Positions 1 through 9,362 of a stretch of 46,894 nt of DNA are shown piece by piece (positions within the stretch are counted from its first letter, which is position 1; every line of letters begins with the position of its first letter). The notes beneath the pieces are model-generated. The model was given only the letters and a program-made list of their open reading frames with translations. It had not been told where the DNA came from and ran no database searches. This DNA is from Candidatus Krumholzibacteriota bacterium (GTDB taxonomy: Bacteria > Krumholzibacteriota > Krumholzibacteriia > JACNKJ01): positions 1 through 46,894 of the forward strand of contig JAFGBK010000015.1 of assembly GCA_016933175.1 (NCBI GenBank). The letters are read 5' to 3'. The translations under genes and the position numbers were made by a program.

Positions 1-1879
1 CCGCAGGCGCGAAGATCACCGCCTCCAGGACCGGCCGGCCGCCGCGCGCCAGACGCAGGGTGCGGCAGGCCGCGTCCTGCGCCTCGCAGCGGGGACCGCC
101 GCCCGCGTCCCAGCGCGCCTCCAGCCCCGCCGCGCATTGCCAGAGCAGCTCCAGGGGGACCGGGCCGCTCCCGGCGCCGCTCGCGGCCACCTCGTCGATG
201 ACCACGAGCCAGCCCGGCGGCAGGAGGGCCAGGGCGCGTGCCACCGTCAGGGGCCGGCCGTCGGGATCGCGGTCGCCCTCGCGCAGGCCCTGCCAGAGCC
301 AGGGCGGCGCCTGGGCCGCCGCGTCCTCGAGGACCGCCCGGGCCCGCGTCACCCAGCCGAAGCGGTCGGGCGCCGGCTCGGGCCGCGCCGGGTCGCGGCC
401 GCCGGCCCGCAGCAGGCTGTGTCCGCCGGCGCCGCGGAAGCGGTCCCGCCAGGACAGGGGCGCGTTGTAGAGGTAGGTGCCCGGATCCACCAGCACCGGC
501 TCGCCGCCCAGGGAAAGGGTCAGCGCGAGCAGGTCGAGATGGCTGTGACCGGCGCCGCCGCGGCCCATGGGCCCGGCGCGGAAGACCAGGTGGCCGCCAG
601 GCAGGCCACCGCGACCGGGCGCACCGAAGCGGGCCGTGTACCAGCCCGCGGCGGGGAAGGATGCCGTCGCCGGGGCTTCGACGGCCGGCGGCCGCTCGGG
701 AGGTTCCGGTCCCAGGATCCAGAGGCAGGTTCCCCGCGGGGGGCCCGCCGGCGGGCCTGGCACCGCCGCTCCCAGGAGGCGCGCGGCCGCGTCGACGAGC
801 CCGCGGGCGTCGGCCAGGGGCGTCCGGTCCAGGCGCAGCACCCGGGCGCCGCTGTCGTCGCCGAGGGCCACCAGCCGGCCGTCGGGGCCCGTGAGGGCCG
901 CCAGAGGCGGCAGCATGTCCGCAAGGCGCTGCCCCCAGGCCGGCGCCGGGTCGTCACCGACGGCGCGGCCCCAGAGCAAGGCGTGCAGGGCGAGCTCGAG
1001 GACGAAGCGGTGGTAGGCCACCGCCTGCTCGCCGGTCACGCCGTCGGCCAGGACCTGCGCGGGCAGCTCCCGATCCAGCAGCTCCCGCCCCCGCTCCCGC
1101 CAGCGCGTGGCGCCCGTCAGGCAGGGCAGGGCGCAGCCCAGGCAGTAGAGGCCGGAGGCCTCGCCCAACAGGTGGTTGTTGGCCACGGCCTTCAGGGAGA
1201 GGTGGGTCTCCACGAAGCGCGCGTTCTCCACCAGGGACGCGGCCAGCAGCAGCGTGTCGGCGTCGCCGGGATCGCGCAGGAGCATCCAGGCCCACAGGAG
1301 GGAATGGATGCGCAGGGCCGCCTCCAGGCCCGAGAGCCAGTGGGGTCCCCAGCCGACGGGATTGGCCCGCCGGAAATCGGCCAGGAGGTCCAGGCCCTGG
1401 CGGGCCGGTTCCCGGTCGCCCGACACGCGGGCGGCGGCGGCGAGGGCCGGCAGGATCTGGAGCCGCCCCAGCTCCCAGAGCAGGGCGATGTCGCCGTAAC
1501 GGACGAAGTCCTCGCTGCGGTAGGCCGTCTCGGGCAGAAGTGGCCAGCGGGCGGCGCCGGGCACGCGCAGCCAGTCCGCGGGCAGAGCGGCGGGCAGGGT
1601 GCGGTCGAACCAGGGCAGCTCTCCCCGGGCCACGCCCCTGGCCATGGCCAGCAGCCCGTCGTCGGCCCCGGGCAGGGCGGCGAGGCCGTCCAGGGCCGCC
1701 GGCCCGTGGATGGGACGGAAGGCCTCCCGCAGGCGCGCGGCGTCCGGCCGGCCGCCGCGCAGCTGGGCGGGCGCCAGGGACGCGGCCAGCAGCGCCGCGG
1801 GCGGTGAAGGAGGGGCGGGTCGTTGGATGCGGCCTTCCAGACGGCGCAGGGCCCGGCGGAGCCGCCAGGATCCGCGCAT
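1..1879 (-). CDS. heparinase II/III family protein (3' end beyond window)
   Basis: A polysaccharide-lyase-like protein; 626 residues are visible and the C-terminus runs off the left edge. The N-terminal alpha-toroid half shows NPVGWGPHWLSGLEAALR near residue 171 and VANNHLLGEASGLY near 229, both typical of heparinase II/III N-domains. The beta-sandwich half has GHSHLDLLALTLSLGG near 441 followed by a VDPGTYLY strand, so the family H-x-H-x-D motif is intact. The N-terminus is Arg-rich with no signal peptide, which argues for a cytoplasmic protein, as is usual for the heparinase-like genes found inside polysaccharide clusters. The ATG (1877-1879) overlaps the wecB stop as TGATG, so the two are translationally coupled. 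Substrate unknown: the family includes lyases of heparin, alginate and oligo-uronates, and cluster members may instead modify the nascent glycan. Confidence 0.85.
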   Translation of the reverse strand, partial: MRGSWRLRRALRRLEGRIQRPAPPSPPAALLAASLAPAQLRGGRPDAARLREAFRPIHGPAALDGLAALPGADDGLLAMARGVARGELPWFDRTLPAALPADWLRVPGAARWPLLPETAYRSEDFVRYGDIALLWELGRLQILPALAAAARVSGDREPARQGLDLLADFRRANPVGWGPHWLSGLEAALRIHSLLWAWMLLRDPGDADTLLLAASLVENARFVETHLSLKAVANNHLLGEASGLYCLGCALPCLTGATRWRERGRELLDRELPAQVLADGVTGEQAVAYHRFVLELALHALLWGRAVGDDPAPAWGQRLADMLPPLAALTGPDGRLVALGDDSGARVLRLDRTPLADARGLVDAAARLLGAAVPGPPAGPPRGTCLWILGPEPPERPPAVEAPATASFPAAGWYTARFGAPGRGGLPGGHLVFRAGPMGRGGAGHSHLDLLALTLSLGGEPVLVDPGTYLYNAPLSWRDRFRGAGGHSLLRAGGRDPARPEPAPDRFGWVTRARAVLEDAAAQAPPWLWQGLREGDRDPDGRPLTVARALALLPPGWLVVIDEVAASGAGSGPVPLELLWQCAAGLEARWDAGGGPRCEAQDAACRTLRLARGGRPVLEAVIFAPA

Positions 1880-3039
1880 CAGGCCTCCACGGCGAAGGGC
1901 TCGGGGGGCGGCCCGTCGTAGAAGTGCTGGGCCAGCCGCTCGCGGATGCGCCGCGCGGCCTGGCCGTCGCCGTAGGGATTCACCGCCGTGGCCATGGTCC
2001 GGTGGTAGTCGGGATCCATGAGCAGGCGCTCCACCTTGTCCTCGATCCGCGCGGGCACCGTCCCCACCAGCTTCACCGTGCCGGCCTCCACGGCCTCGGG
2101 CCGCTCGGTGACGTCCCGCATGACCAGGACGGGCACGCCCAGGCTGGGTGCCTCCTCCTGGATGCCGCCGCTGTCGGTGATGATCAGGTGCGCGCGCTTC
2201 ATCAGGTGGACGAAGGGCGCGTAGTCCAGGGGCTGGCAGAGATGGACGTTCTCCCGGCCGCCCAGTATGGCTTCGGCCGGGCCGCGCACGTTGGGATTGG
2301 GATGCACGGGATAGACGATGCGGCAGTCGGGATGCCGCCCGGCCACCGCCGCCAGGGCGCCGAAAGCGCGCTCCAGGGGCGCGCCGAAGGACTCGCGGCG
2401 GTGGGCCGTCATCAGGATCAGCTTGCGCCCGTCGTCCAGGGGCAGGTCCGGCAGGCCCGCCGGCTCCTCCTCGCGCGCGGCCACGGCGAGCAGGGCGTCG
2501 ATGACCGTGTTGCCCGTCACCAGGATCCGACCCGCGTCCACCCCCTCGCCGCGCAGGTTCCAGGCGGCCTTGTGGGTGGGCGCGAAGTGGAGATCGGTCA
2601 AGGCGCCGGTCAGATGTCGGTTCATCTCCTCGGGGAAGGGGCTGTAGCGCTGGCCCGTGCGCAGGCCGGCCTCCACGTGGGCCACGGGGATCTGCAGGTA
2701 GTAGGCGCTCAGGGCTCCGACGAAGGTGGTGGTGGTGTCGCCGTGGACCATCACCAGGTCCGGCCGGTCATCCTTGAGGACGCCCTCGAGGCCGCGCAGG
2801 GCCTTCTGCGTCACGTCGAAGAGGCTCTGGTCGTCGCGCATGATGTCCAGGTCGTGGTCGGGCCGGATGGCGAAGAGCCGGAAGACCTGGTCCAGGAGCT
2901 CCCGGTGCTGGGCCGTAGCCACCACCGAGACCTCCCAGCGGGACGGGCTGGCCTGCAGCTCGAGGATCACCGGGGCCATCTTGATGGCCTCGGGCCGCGT
3001 TCCCACCACGACGGCGATCTTGACCTTGGGCTGGCTCAT
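1879..3039 (-). CDS. wecB: UDP-N-acetylglucosamine 2-epimerase (non-hydrolysing)
   Basis: Interconverts UDP-GlcNAc and UDP-ManNAc in the cytoplasm, supplying ManNAc-type sugars for surface glycans. The 386-aa product has the family N-terminus VGTRPEAIKMAPVI (about residue 11), VHGDTTTT, VEAGLRT, TAHRRESFG (about 207), YPVHPNP, and TDSGGIQEEAPSLG (about 286) followed by MRDVTERPEAVEAGT. Length matches the WecB/MnaA family. ATG at 3037-3039 was preferred to upstream starts because AGGAGG lies at 3044-3049 and the conserved domain begins directly after it. The gene is the first of a coupled pair with the heparinase-like gene. No UDP-ManNAc dehydrogenase (wecC) is in the window, so the fate of the ManNAc is unknown. 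Confidence 0.95.
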   Translation of the reverse strand: MSQPKVKIAVVVGTRPEAIKMAPVILELQASPSRWEVSVVATAQHRELLDQVFRLFAIRPDHDLDIMRDDQSLFDVTQKALRGLEGVLKDDRPDLVMVHGDTTTTFVGALSAYYLQIPVAHVEAGLRTGQRYSPFPEEMNRHLTGALTDLHFAPTHKAAWNLRGEGVDAGRILVTGNTVIDALLAVAAREEEPAGLPDLPLDDGRKLILMTAHRRESFGAPLERAFGALAAVAGRHPDCRIVYPVHPNPNVRGPAEAILGGRENVHLCQPLDYAPFVHLMKRAHLIITDSGGIQEEAPSLGVPVLVMRDVTERPEAVEAGTVKLVGTVPARIEDKVERLLMDPDYHRTMATAVNPYGDGQAARRIRERLAQHFYDGPPPEPFAVEA

Positions 3040-3049
3040 GGGGCCTCCT

Positions 3050-3154
3050 GTGCGCCGGACCATGTATATCATTCTGCCCCAAAGGCTTCCATTAAATACT
3101 TGGGAAAGGGACGCGAGTGGACTAGGCTGCCGACCGGACGCCGGAGGACGCGCC
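3050..3154. promoter_or_regulatory. divergent promoter region (unresolved)
   Basis: This 105-base spacer separates wecB (minus) from the membrane protein gene (plus). It has an AT-rich patch at about 3062-3108, conspicuous in this GC-rich DNA, with TATATC- and TTAAATAC-like runs that could act as -10 elements in either direction. No pair of hexamers with good spacing can be assigned, so only the region is marked. Confidence 0.35.
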
Positions 3155-4027
3155 GTGCACAATCCGATCCAGAAGGTAAGCCTGCTCTATTACGAGGGTT
3201 TCGCCAGCTTCCGGCGGCCGCGCTGCTGGCTGCCCCTGCTCGTGCTCTGGGCCCTGCAGGCGGCGCTGCTCATGCTGGCGGTGGCGGCGGCCGAGCACGC
3301 GGCCGGTGGCGGCCTCATGGCGTGGCTGGCCCGCGGCCTGGATCCCGAGCTCGGCGAGTACCCGCGCTTCTACCTGGAGCTGCCGGACCTGCAGCGGCGC
3401 CTCTACCTGATCCTGGGGGCCACCGCGGGGGTCTGGTTGCAGGGCGTCTGTCTCCTGCAGCTGCTCGAGCGCCACACCCGCGACCGCGTCCGGCGCGAGC
3501 GGCCCTGGCGGCGGGCCCTGGCGCGCTGGCCGGGCCTGTTCGTCATCAATCTCGTGGTCCTCGCCCTGACCCTGGGGCCCCTGCTCCTCGTCCAGCGCCT
3601 GATGCCCGTGCTCGGCGCCGGCGGCGCGGCCCGCGCGGCCATGTGGCTCAGCTACGGCCTCGGGCTGCTGGTGGAGACCTTCTTCCTCTACGCGGCCTTC
3701 CTCTACGTGGCCTTCGCCAGCGGCGTGATCCGCGCCGCCGTCACCAGCATCCGCTACGCGCTGCGCCACATCTGGGTCTCGCTGACCCTGGTGCTGGTGC
3801 CCTTCTTCCTGGTCCAGCCGCTGCGGGCCCTGCTGGCCCTGCGCGTGGGCATGGTGCGCCTGTTCCGGCCGGAGCTGGTCCTCTACAGCCTGCTCTTCGT
3901 GAGCCTGGTCACCCTGGCCGTCCTCTTCGTGCAGCTGTCGACCCTCGTGCGCTTCTACGTCGAGGAAGAGCTGCGCCAGCCCCTCACCGAGGACTGGGAG
4001 CCGGTCGGAGCCGGCGAGGCGACCTAG
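3155..4027 (+). CDS. six-TM hypothetical integral membrane protein
   Basis: A 290-aa protein of unknown function. Hydrophobic segments lie at about residues 24-46, 84-104, 127-150, 162-188, 205-225 and 241-262, which predicts six membrane helices. A basic cytosolic-type loop (RERPWRR) sits near 115, and the acidic tail ends in EEELRQPLTEDWEP. No catalytic motif was recognised. The start is GTG at 3155, chosen because GGAGGA at 3143-3148 gives ideal spacing and the protein then opens with an amphipathic segment (NPIQKVSLLYYEGF). The gene stands alone on the plus strand, divergent from wecB and convergent with the large heparinase-like gene. It resembles the loose group of general glycerophosphoryl/DUF-type membrane proteins but I cannot assign a family. 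A role in export or membrane homeostasis for the polysaccharide locus is only a guess. Confidence 0.8.
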   Translation: MHNPIQKVSLLYYEGFASFRRPRCWLPLLVLWALQAALLMLAVAAAEHAAGGGLMAWLARGLDPELGEYPRFYLELPDLQRRLYLILGATAGVWLQGVCLLQLLERHTRDRVRRERPWRRALARWPGLFVINLVVLALTLGPLLLVQRLMPVLGAGGAARAAMWLSYGLGLLVETFFLYAAFLYVAFASGVIRAAVTSIRYALRHIWVSLTLVLVPFFLVQPLRALLALRVGMVRLFRPELVLYSLLFVSLVTLAVLFVQLSTLVRFYVEEELRQPLTEDWEPVGAGEAT

Positions 4028-4049
4028 GGCGGCCTCCCTCCGACGCGCC

Positions 4050-4087
4050 TGAAAAGACGGCGCCCCGCCCGCCGGGGCGGGGCGCCG
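4050..4087 (-). terminator. rho-independent terminator of the exported heparinase gene
   Basis: A 13-bp perfect GC stem (arms 4058-4070 and 4075-4087, 4-base loop). Read on the minus strand it is followed by TCTTTTC. It lies 30 bases beyond the stop codon of the 4117-8013 gene and also sits just past the convergent plus-strand gene, so it may serve both directions. Confidence 0.8.
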
Positions 4088-4116
4088 CGATCCGCCAGGG
4101 AGGCGCGGAGGGACGC

Positions 4117-7100
4117 CTAGCGGAAGACGTAGTATCCCTCGTTGACCAGGGAGCCCTGCGCGTCGTGGACGCGGACCAGGTAGAGGCCCCGCGCCACCTC
4201 GCGGCCGTGGTCGTTGAGGAGGTCCCAGGTCCACTCCTCGCCCTCCGTGCGGGCCGTGTACTCCAGGACCAGACGGCCGCTCACCGTGAAGAGCCGGACG
4301 GTCCAGTCGCGCCCCAGGGCGCTGACGGTCAGGGGCACGCGCTCGCTCCCGATGACGACGCCGGGCGGGCTGATCGTGCCCTGGTCGCGCGGGCCGTCGG
4401 GATCGTCGGGCGTGTCCTGGCCCTCGGGGCCCACCGTCACCGGCTCGGCCACCACGGACAGGGCGCTGAAGTTGCCCGATCCGTCCAGGGCCGTCACGCC
4501 GAACCAGTAGTCGCCCTCGTCCAGGTCCTCGACAAGCTTGCCGATCTGGGTCTGGAAGGCGAAGGTCGTGCACGCCCCGCCCAGGGGCCAGGGGCCGTAG
4601 GAGACCTGATAGGCCACCACGTCGGGCTCCGGCGAGGGATCCCAGTCCACCACCACCGCCCGCTCGGTGTCCACCTCGGCCGTCAGGCCCGCGGGCGGCG
4701 AGGGCGCCTGGGTGTCCTGGCCCTGACTCGTGCCGGTGGTGAAGCTCCAGCTCGCCTCACCCTCGTTGTGAGCGTCCGCGAGATCGGCGGCCCGGGCCAC
4801 GGCGACGTAGCTGGTCTCCGGCTCGAGCTGCCCGTCCAGCAGGCCGCGGACCATGAAGCGGCCGGCGTCGAAGGGGAGGATCCAGACGGCCAGGGGCTCG
4901 CCGTTCAGGATCAGCTCGATGCTGGTGGTGTCCACGCCGGCGGCCAGGTCCGCCACCATGAAGGCGACGGTGGGGCTCAGCGCGACGCCCGTGGCGCCGT
5001 CGGTCGGCCGGAACTGGTAGAGCTCGGGCGGCGCGACGTCCTCGTCCGACAGCTCCAGCATGACCGTATCCGACAGCGGCGGGCTGGTGACGTTCCCCAG
5101 GGCGTCGGCGAATCGCGCCCAGACCGTGTAGACGCCCTCGCCCTGGGCCTCCAGGTCCCAGTCCAGGGTGCCGCCGGGCACGGCCTGGGGCGGGCTCCAG
5201 GCCACGCCGTCGTTGCTGAAGCTCACGGTGGCGCCGCCGGCGCAGCCCGCGTCCTCGGCGCTGCATTCCAGGGTGACGAAGGTGCCGGCCACCGCCGGCT
5301 CGACGATGTCGAAGAGAGCGGCCGGTGGGGTCTGGTCCAGGGTCACCGTGTCGCTGGCCGGAGTGTCCATCCAGTTGCCCATGACGTCGGCGTAGCGGAC
5401 GTAGACCGTCTTGGGGCCGTCGCCGCTGGGCAGGGTCCAGGCCAGGCTCTGCTGATAGGGAACGGGATTGGCCCAGGCGACGCCGTCGTTGCTCAGTCGC
5501 ATCTGGCCACCCGTCATACCCGACTCACCGTCCTCGGCCTGGAGGGTCAGGGTCGCGCTGCGCGAGGCCCGGCAGTCCGGGCCCAGGATGGTGATGCTGC
5601 CCGTGGGCGGCGTCACGTCGGGGACGAAGTCGCCCTGGGTCACCTGGAAGCTGCCGCCGCCGGGACTGGCGAACTCGACGAGGCCGTCGGGTCCCGCCAG
5701 GACCTGGGCGATGGGGCTGGCGTCGCCGTCGCGGTAGACGCGGTACTGGTAGCCCGGCTCCATGTCGAAGATCAGGTGCCGCTGGGTCCCGCCCATGGCC
5801 ACGGCGTAGCCCACCTGGTTCTGCCAGGCCTCCGACTTGGCGAACATCGTCACCCAGCCGTCGAAGCTGGCGCCCTCGAAGTTGCCGGAGGGAATGCGCG
5901 TCACCGTCGGCGCCGGGCTTCCCGCCCAGTCCGGGTGCAGCACGTTCAGGAAGAGGTCCGCCTCGCGGGCCGTGGGCGGCATGATCTCGATGCGCCAGTT
6001 GCCGCCCAGGTCGTTGTGCGTCTCCGTGAAGTAATCGAAGTTCTCGTTGCCCACCCAGTACTCGTAGCCCACGCCGCCGACCTTGCGGACGCTGGCGCCG
6101 GCGGGCAGGACGATACTGCCGTGCAGCACGGCCTCGCCGAGGTTCATCTGGAAGCGGCTGGCGTCCCAGGTCTCGATGTGGCCGGCGACCTCCGTGTCCT
6201 CCAGGTCGCCGCCGGGGAAGACGGGCTCGCCGATGAAGTGCAGGACGTTCTTCTTCTGGAAGGTGGCGTCCGTGCTCTCCACGCGGTCGAAGGTGATGAT
6301 GTACTCCTGGTCGCCGCCGGCAGGGGCGCGCAGGTAGAGCCAGTGGCGGGTCACGTTGCGCACCTTGGGCCGGTAGTTCACGGCGGCCAGCTTGGCGGGC
6401 TCGTACTCGGTCTCCCAGCGCTCGTTGGCGTAGGCGTTGGTCAGGTCGGCGAAGGCGTAGGTGTAGCGCTCGTTGTCGGCGATGCGCAGGATATCCGAGG
6501 CGTCGTGGACGTAGCCGCCCTGGTAGCAGGGCACGCTCGGGTCCTTGGGCACGCCGTCCACGACGGCGTCGGGATAGGTCTCCCGCCACGGATTGTTCTG
6601 GCCGCCGGAGTTCTGGTAGCCGCTCTCCTCGAAGTGCAGGGAGTTCCAGCCCAGCGCCTGCTGGGGGTCCTTCACGAGGATGCTGTTGTGGGCGACGGTC
6701 TGGTTGAGGTAGTTCACGTCCCACCAGCCCCAGCCGCCCTCGCCGCTGTAGATGCCGCTGTCGACGAGCAGGTCCTCGCCGTGGGAGTAGAGGCAGAAGT
6801 TGCCCTGGTCCCACTCGTTCTGGTTGAAGTAGATCCAGTTGCCGGCGCGGAAGGTGGTGTAGGTCGTCGGCTCGGTGGTGCCGGCGGTCCAGTTGGAGCG
6901 GCAGATGAGCATGCCGTTGCCCGTGGCGTGATAGGTCAGGGGCTCGCCGGCGGGCGTCTCGGCGGGGATCGTCGGGTCGCTGAAGATGACGTCGTCGACG
7001 GCGAAGTTGCGGTAGTCCACGCTGGGCCAGCGGTAGCCGTCGCCCACGCTCTGAAACCACCACTGGGCCCAGTGCGCCTCCTCCGTGTCGCGCCAGCGGT

Positions 7101-8013
7101 TCATGGCCACCAGGGCGGCGGCCGAGGCGCTGGGCAGGTAGCCGTCGCCCTTGTGCGCGTTGTGACCGTGCTCGGGGTGCCGGAAGAAGTCCTCCGTGTG
7201 GATGTAGGACTTGGCGAAGTACTCCAGGTAGTGGCGCAGGGCGGGCGCTTCGAGGAAGAGGTCCTCGCCCGTGGCGGTCAGCACCGCGTCCACGTAGCGC
7301 ATGTAGTGGATGATGGTCCCCGAGCCGTAGTCCATGCCCTGGGGCAGGCAGCCGCCCAGGATCACCGCGATGTTGGGCGCGCCGTAGCCGAGGGCGTTGC
7401 GGACGTAGCACCAGCGGTGGTAGTAGCCGTTGTCGATGTAATCCTGGGCGAGGGGATTCTCCTCGAAGGTGGCGTAGCCCCAGAGCGGCGGACCCCAGAT
7501 GACCTTGCTGACGATGTTGAAGTAGGCCAGGTCCGGGTACTGGTCCCAGCGTCCCGCCCCGTCGGCGGGCACCTGCGAGACGTAGTCGATGAAGGACTGC
7601 TTCAGGGCCGGCGTGAAGTTGGGCGAGTGGTAGAGCCAGTCGAAGATGGTCGCCCAGTAATTGAACTTGCGGCCCACGGTGTTGCCCGTCACCGTCATCA
7701 CCGGGTTGGCGGCCATCTCCTGCAGGCAGTTGTCGATGCAGGTCTGGGCCCAGCTCTCGTTCCCCGTGACGATGTAGACCAGGGCCTGGGCCTTGGCGCC
7801 GTCCATGTCCGTGCGCGCGGCGCAGTCCATGAGCTTGTCCCATTCGTAGCTGCCGGCCTGCCAGTGATGCGTGCGGATGCGTTGCAGCCGCTCGGCATCG
7901 AGCCAGATGCGCGGGTGGGGATTCAGGTCCGCGAGGGACGCCGCGGGCCACAGGAGCAGGAGCAGGAAGGTCGTCCTCGCGAGGATGCGGCGCAAACGGG
8001 TGCAATCGGGCAT
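4117..8013 (-). CDS. exported heparinase-like multidomain protein with FlgD-type C-terminal domain
   Basis: A 1298-aa secreted protein. Residues 1-28 form a signal peptide (RR...TFLLLLLWPAASLA). DLNPHPRIWLDAERLQRIR then opens a heparinase II/III-like region to about residue 700, including an NYLNQTVAHNSILV stretch. Two Ig-like modules (about 795 and 905), an SbsA-type Ig module (about 994, RPTDGATGVALSPTV), a fibronectin III module (about 1098) and a C-terminal FlgD/por-type module (about 1218-1298, LFTVSGRLV ... GLYLVRV) follow. Such tails target or anchor proteins at the surface in FCB-type bacteria. Odd: where relatives carry an H-x-H-x-D motif, this protein reads N-E-W-D (near residue 390), so lyase activity is doubtful. 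ATG 8011-8013 was chosen because it opens the signal peptide. It may bind or cut the glycan made by the neighbouring genes. Confidence 0.85.
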   Translation of the reverse strand: MPDCTRLRRILARTTFLLLLLWPAASLADLNPHPRIWLDAERLQRIRTHHWQAGSYEWDKLMDCAARTDMDGAKAQALVYIVTGNESWAQTCIDNCLQEMAANPVMTVTGNTVGRKFNYWATIFDWLYHSPNFTPALKQSFIDYVSQVPADGAGRWDQYPDLAYFNIVSKVIWGPPLWGYATFEENPLAQDYIDNGYYHRWCYVRNALGYGAPNIAVILGGCLPQGMDYGSGTIIHYMRYVDAVLTATGEDLFLEAPALRHYLEYFAKSYIHTEDFFRHPEHGHNAHKGDGYLPSASAAALVAMNRWRDTEEAHWAQWWFQSVGDGYRWPSVDYRNFAVDDVIFSDPTIPAETPAGEPLTYHATGNGMLICRSNWTAGTTEPTTYTTFRAGNWIYFNQNEWDQGNFCLYSHGEDLLVDSGIYSGEGGWGWWDVNYLNQTVAHNSILVKDPQQALGWNSLHFEESGYQNSGGQNNPWRETYPDAVVDGVPKDPSVPCYQGGYVHDASDILRIADNERYTYAFADLTNAYANERWETEYEPAKLAAVNYRPKVRNVTRHWLYLRAPAGGDQEYIITFDRVESTDATFQKKNVLHFIGEPVFPGGDLEDTEVAGHIETWDASRFQMNLGEAVLHGSIVLPAGASVRKVGGVGYEYWVGNENFDYFTETHNDLGGNWRIEIMPPTAREADLFLNVLHPDWAGSPAPTVTRIPSGNFEGASFDGWVTMFAKSEAWQNQVGYAVAMGGTQRHLIFDMEPGYQYRVYRDGDASPIAQVLAGPDGLVEFASPGGGSFQVTQGDFVPDVTPPTGSITILGPDCRASRSATLTLQAEDGESGMTGGQMRLSNDGVAWANPVPYQQSLAWTLPSGDGPKTVYVRYADVMGNWMDTPASDTVTLDQTPPAALFDIVEPAVAGTFVTLECSAEDAGCAGGATVSFSNDGVAWSPPQAVPGGTLDWDLEAQGEGVYTVWARFADALGNVTSPPLSDTVMLELSDEDVAPPELYQFRPTDGATGVALSPTVAFMVADLAAGVDTTSIELILNGEPLAVWILPFDAGRFMVRGLLDGQLEPETSYVAVARAADLADAHNEGEASWSFTTGTSQGQDTQAPSPPAGLTAEVDTERAVVVDWDPSPEPDVVAYQVSYGPWPLGGACTTFAFQTQIGKLVEDLDEGDYWFGVTALDGSGNFSALSVVAEPVTVGPEGQDTPDDPDGPRDQGTISPPGVVIGSERVPLTVSALGRDWTVRLFTVSGRLVLEYTARTEGEEWTWDLLNDHGREVARGLYLVRVHDAQGSLVNEGYYVFR

Positions 8014-8084
8014 GGCGGGACCTCGGCAAGCTTTGGTGGTGTCATCTCTTCTAGGGATGCGTCCGGGCACAACAACCATCATGC

Positions 8085-8100
8085 CACCATCCTCATGGTG
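8085..8100. repeat. inverted repeat upstream of the exported heparinase gene
   Basis: CACCAT-cctc-ATGGTG, 72 bases upstream of the start at 8013. It could be a regulator site or a weak hairpin. The rest of the 8014-8224 spacer shows no gene; a TTGTTG / TAGAAG pair with 16-base spacing on the minus strand (8052-8079) is a weak promoter candidate. Confidence 0.3.
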
Positions 8101-8224
8101 CCCCCGTGTGGCGACGGGCGGCGCCTCGCGCCACCCCGGTTCGGCGCCGCGGGCGGTGCCGGTGCCGTACTGTGCAAGCCGCCGCCTGCCCGCGTGGCGG
8201 AAATCGAGCCAGCCGGCCCGCGGC

Positions 8225-9358
8225 TCACCGCGCCGCGCCGGCGTAGAAGTCCGCGTAGCGGTCGATCATGCCCGAGAGGGAGAACCGCTCGTGGACGAAC
8301 TCGTACCCGCGGCGCGCCAGCTCCGACCGGCGCGCGTCATCGGCGAGCAGGGACGCGGTCTCACGCACCAGGGCCGCCAGCTTGTCCTGTCCCTTGGGCG
8401 GCACGAGGATCCCGTTCTCGCCGTGCCGGATCAGGTGCCCGTTGCCGGGGATCTCCGTGGCCAGGACGGGCCGGCCGGCCGCCATGGCCTCCAGGATCAC
8501 GTTGCTCGTGCCCTCGTTGTCCGTGGACAGGAGCATGAAGACGTCGAAGACGGGGTAGTAGGCGTGGATGTCCTGGAGAAAGCCCGGCAGGTGGACGCGG
8601 TCCGCGAGTCCGCGGTCCTTGACGTCCCGGCGGAACTCGTCCTCCAGCCCGCCCGCGCCGATGATGCAGGCGTGCAGCGGCCTGCCGTCCACGGCGGGCA
8701 CGCGCTCCAGGAGGCCGAGGATCGAAGCGTGGTCCTTGAAGGGGTAGAAGCGGCCCACCGATCCCACCAGCCACGCATCCGCGGGGATGCCCAGCTCGCG
8801 GCGCCGGGCGGCGGTGTCCGCGCCCCGGGCCTCGAAGCGGAAGAGGTCCACGCCGTTGACGATGACTTCCACCTTCCGCGCCGGGTAGCGCAGCCTGGCC
8901 ACCAGGAAGTCGCGCAGGCCCGGCGACACGCAGAGCACCTGGTCGGCCATGAGCGCGATCGCGCGCCCCACCCATTGCTGGCGCCGGCCCACGAGCTGCA
9001 CCATGCCGTGCTCCCCGTTGACGATGACCGGCACGCGGGCCAGGCGCCCCGCCAGCGTGCCGTAGAAGTTCGCGCCGTAGTTGCGCGTGTGCACGACGTC
9101 GGGACGCAGGCGCCGCAGGACGCGCGCCAGGCGAAAGACGAGGTCCGGCGCGAGGCCCTTGCGGTGCGCGAGGTCGATGACCGTGACGGCGGGCCCGGAG
9201 ATGCGCTCGGCCAGGAGGCCGAGCTCGTGCAGGCAGACGACCGTCGAGCGGAAGCGCGCGGGATCGAGGCCGTTGACCACGTTGACGAGGCCGTTCTCCA
9301 TGCCGCCGCCGCCGAGGGTCATCATCACGTGGCAGATGTGGAGGCGTCGGCCCGCCAT
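8225..9358 (-). CDS. GT4 glycosyltransferase, exosortase/EpsH-system type
   Basis: Transfers a sugar from a nucleotide-sugar donor to the growing lipid-linked glycan at the cytoplasmic face. The 377-aa GT-B protein begins ICHVMMTLGGGGMENGLVNVVNGL, and the ENGLVN-N-L signature is the one seen in the PEP-CTERM/EpsH1-associated sugar transferases (TIGR03088-like). The donor-binding half has VGSVGRFYPFKDH (about 178) and the E-x7-E motif STDNEGTSNVILEAMA (about 276). It is the last gene of the minus-strand operon that starts at 15825, and only 4 bases separate it from the SGNH hydrolase gene. Donor and acceptor sugars cannot be read from the sequence. Confidence 0.9.
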   Translation of the reverse strand: MAGRRLHICHVMMTLGGGGMENGLVNVVNGLDPARFRSTVVCLHELGLLAERISGPAVTVIDLAHRKGLAPDLVFRLARVLRRLRPDVVHTRNYGANFYGTLAGRLARVPVIVNGEHGMVQLVGRRQQWVGRAIALMADQVLCVSPGLRDFLVARLRYPARKVEVIVNGVDLFRFEARGADTAARRRELGIPADAWLVGSVGRFYPFKDHASILGLLERVPAVDGRPLHACIIGAGGLEDEFRRDVKDRGLADRVHLPGFLQDIHAYYPVFDVFMLLSTDNEGTSNVILEAMAAGRPVLATEIPGNGHLIRHGENGILVPPKGQDKLAALVRETASLLADDARRSELARRGYEFVHERFSLSGMIDRYADFYAGAAR

Positions 9359-9362
9359 GCGA

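Noticed and set aside
1540-8538. A nearly 7-kb open frame on the plus strand (2332 codons)
   Set aside because: It lies antisense to wecB and the exported heparinase gene, is Val/Gly/His/Gln-rich in a non-protein-like way, matches no family, and is explained by the high GC and codon bias of the minus-strand genes.
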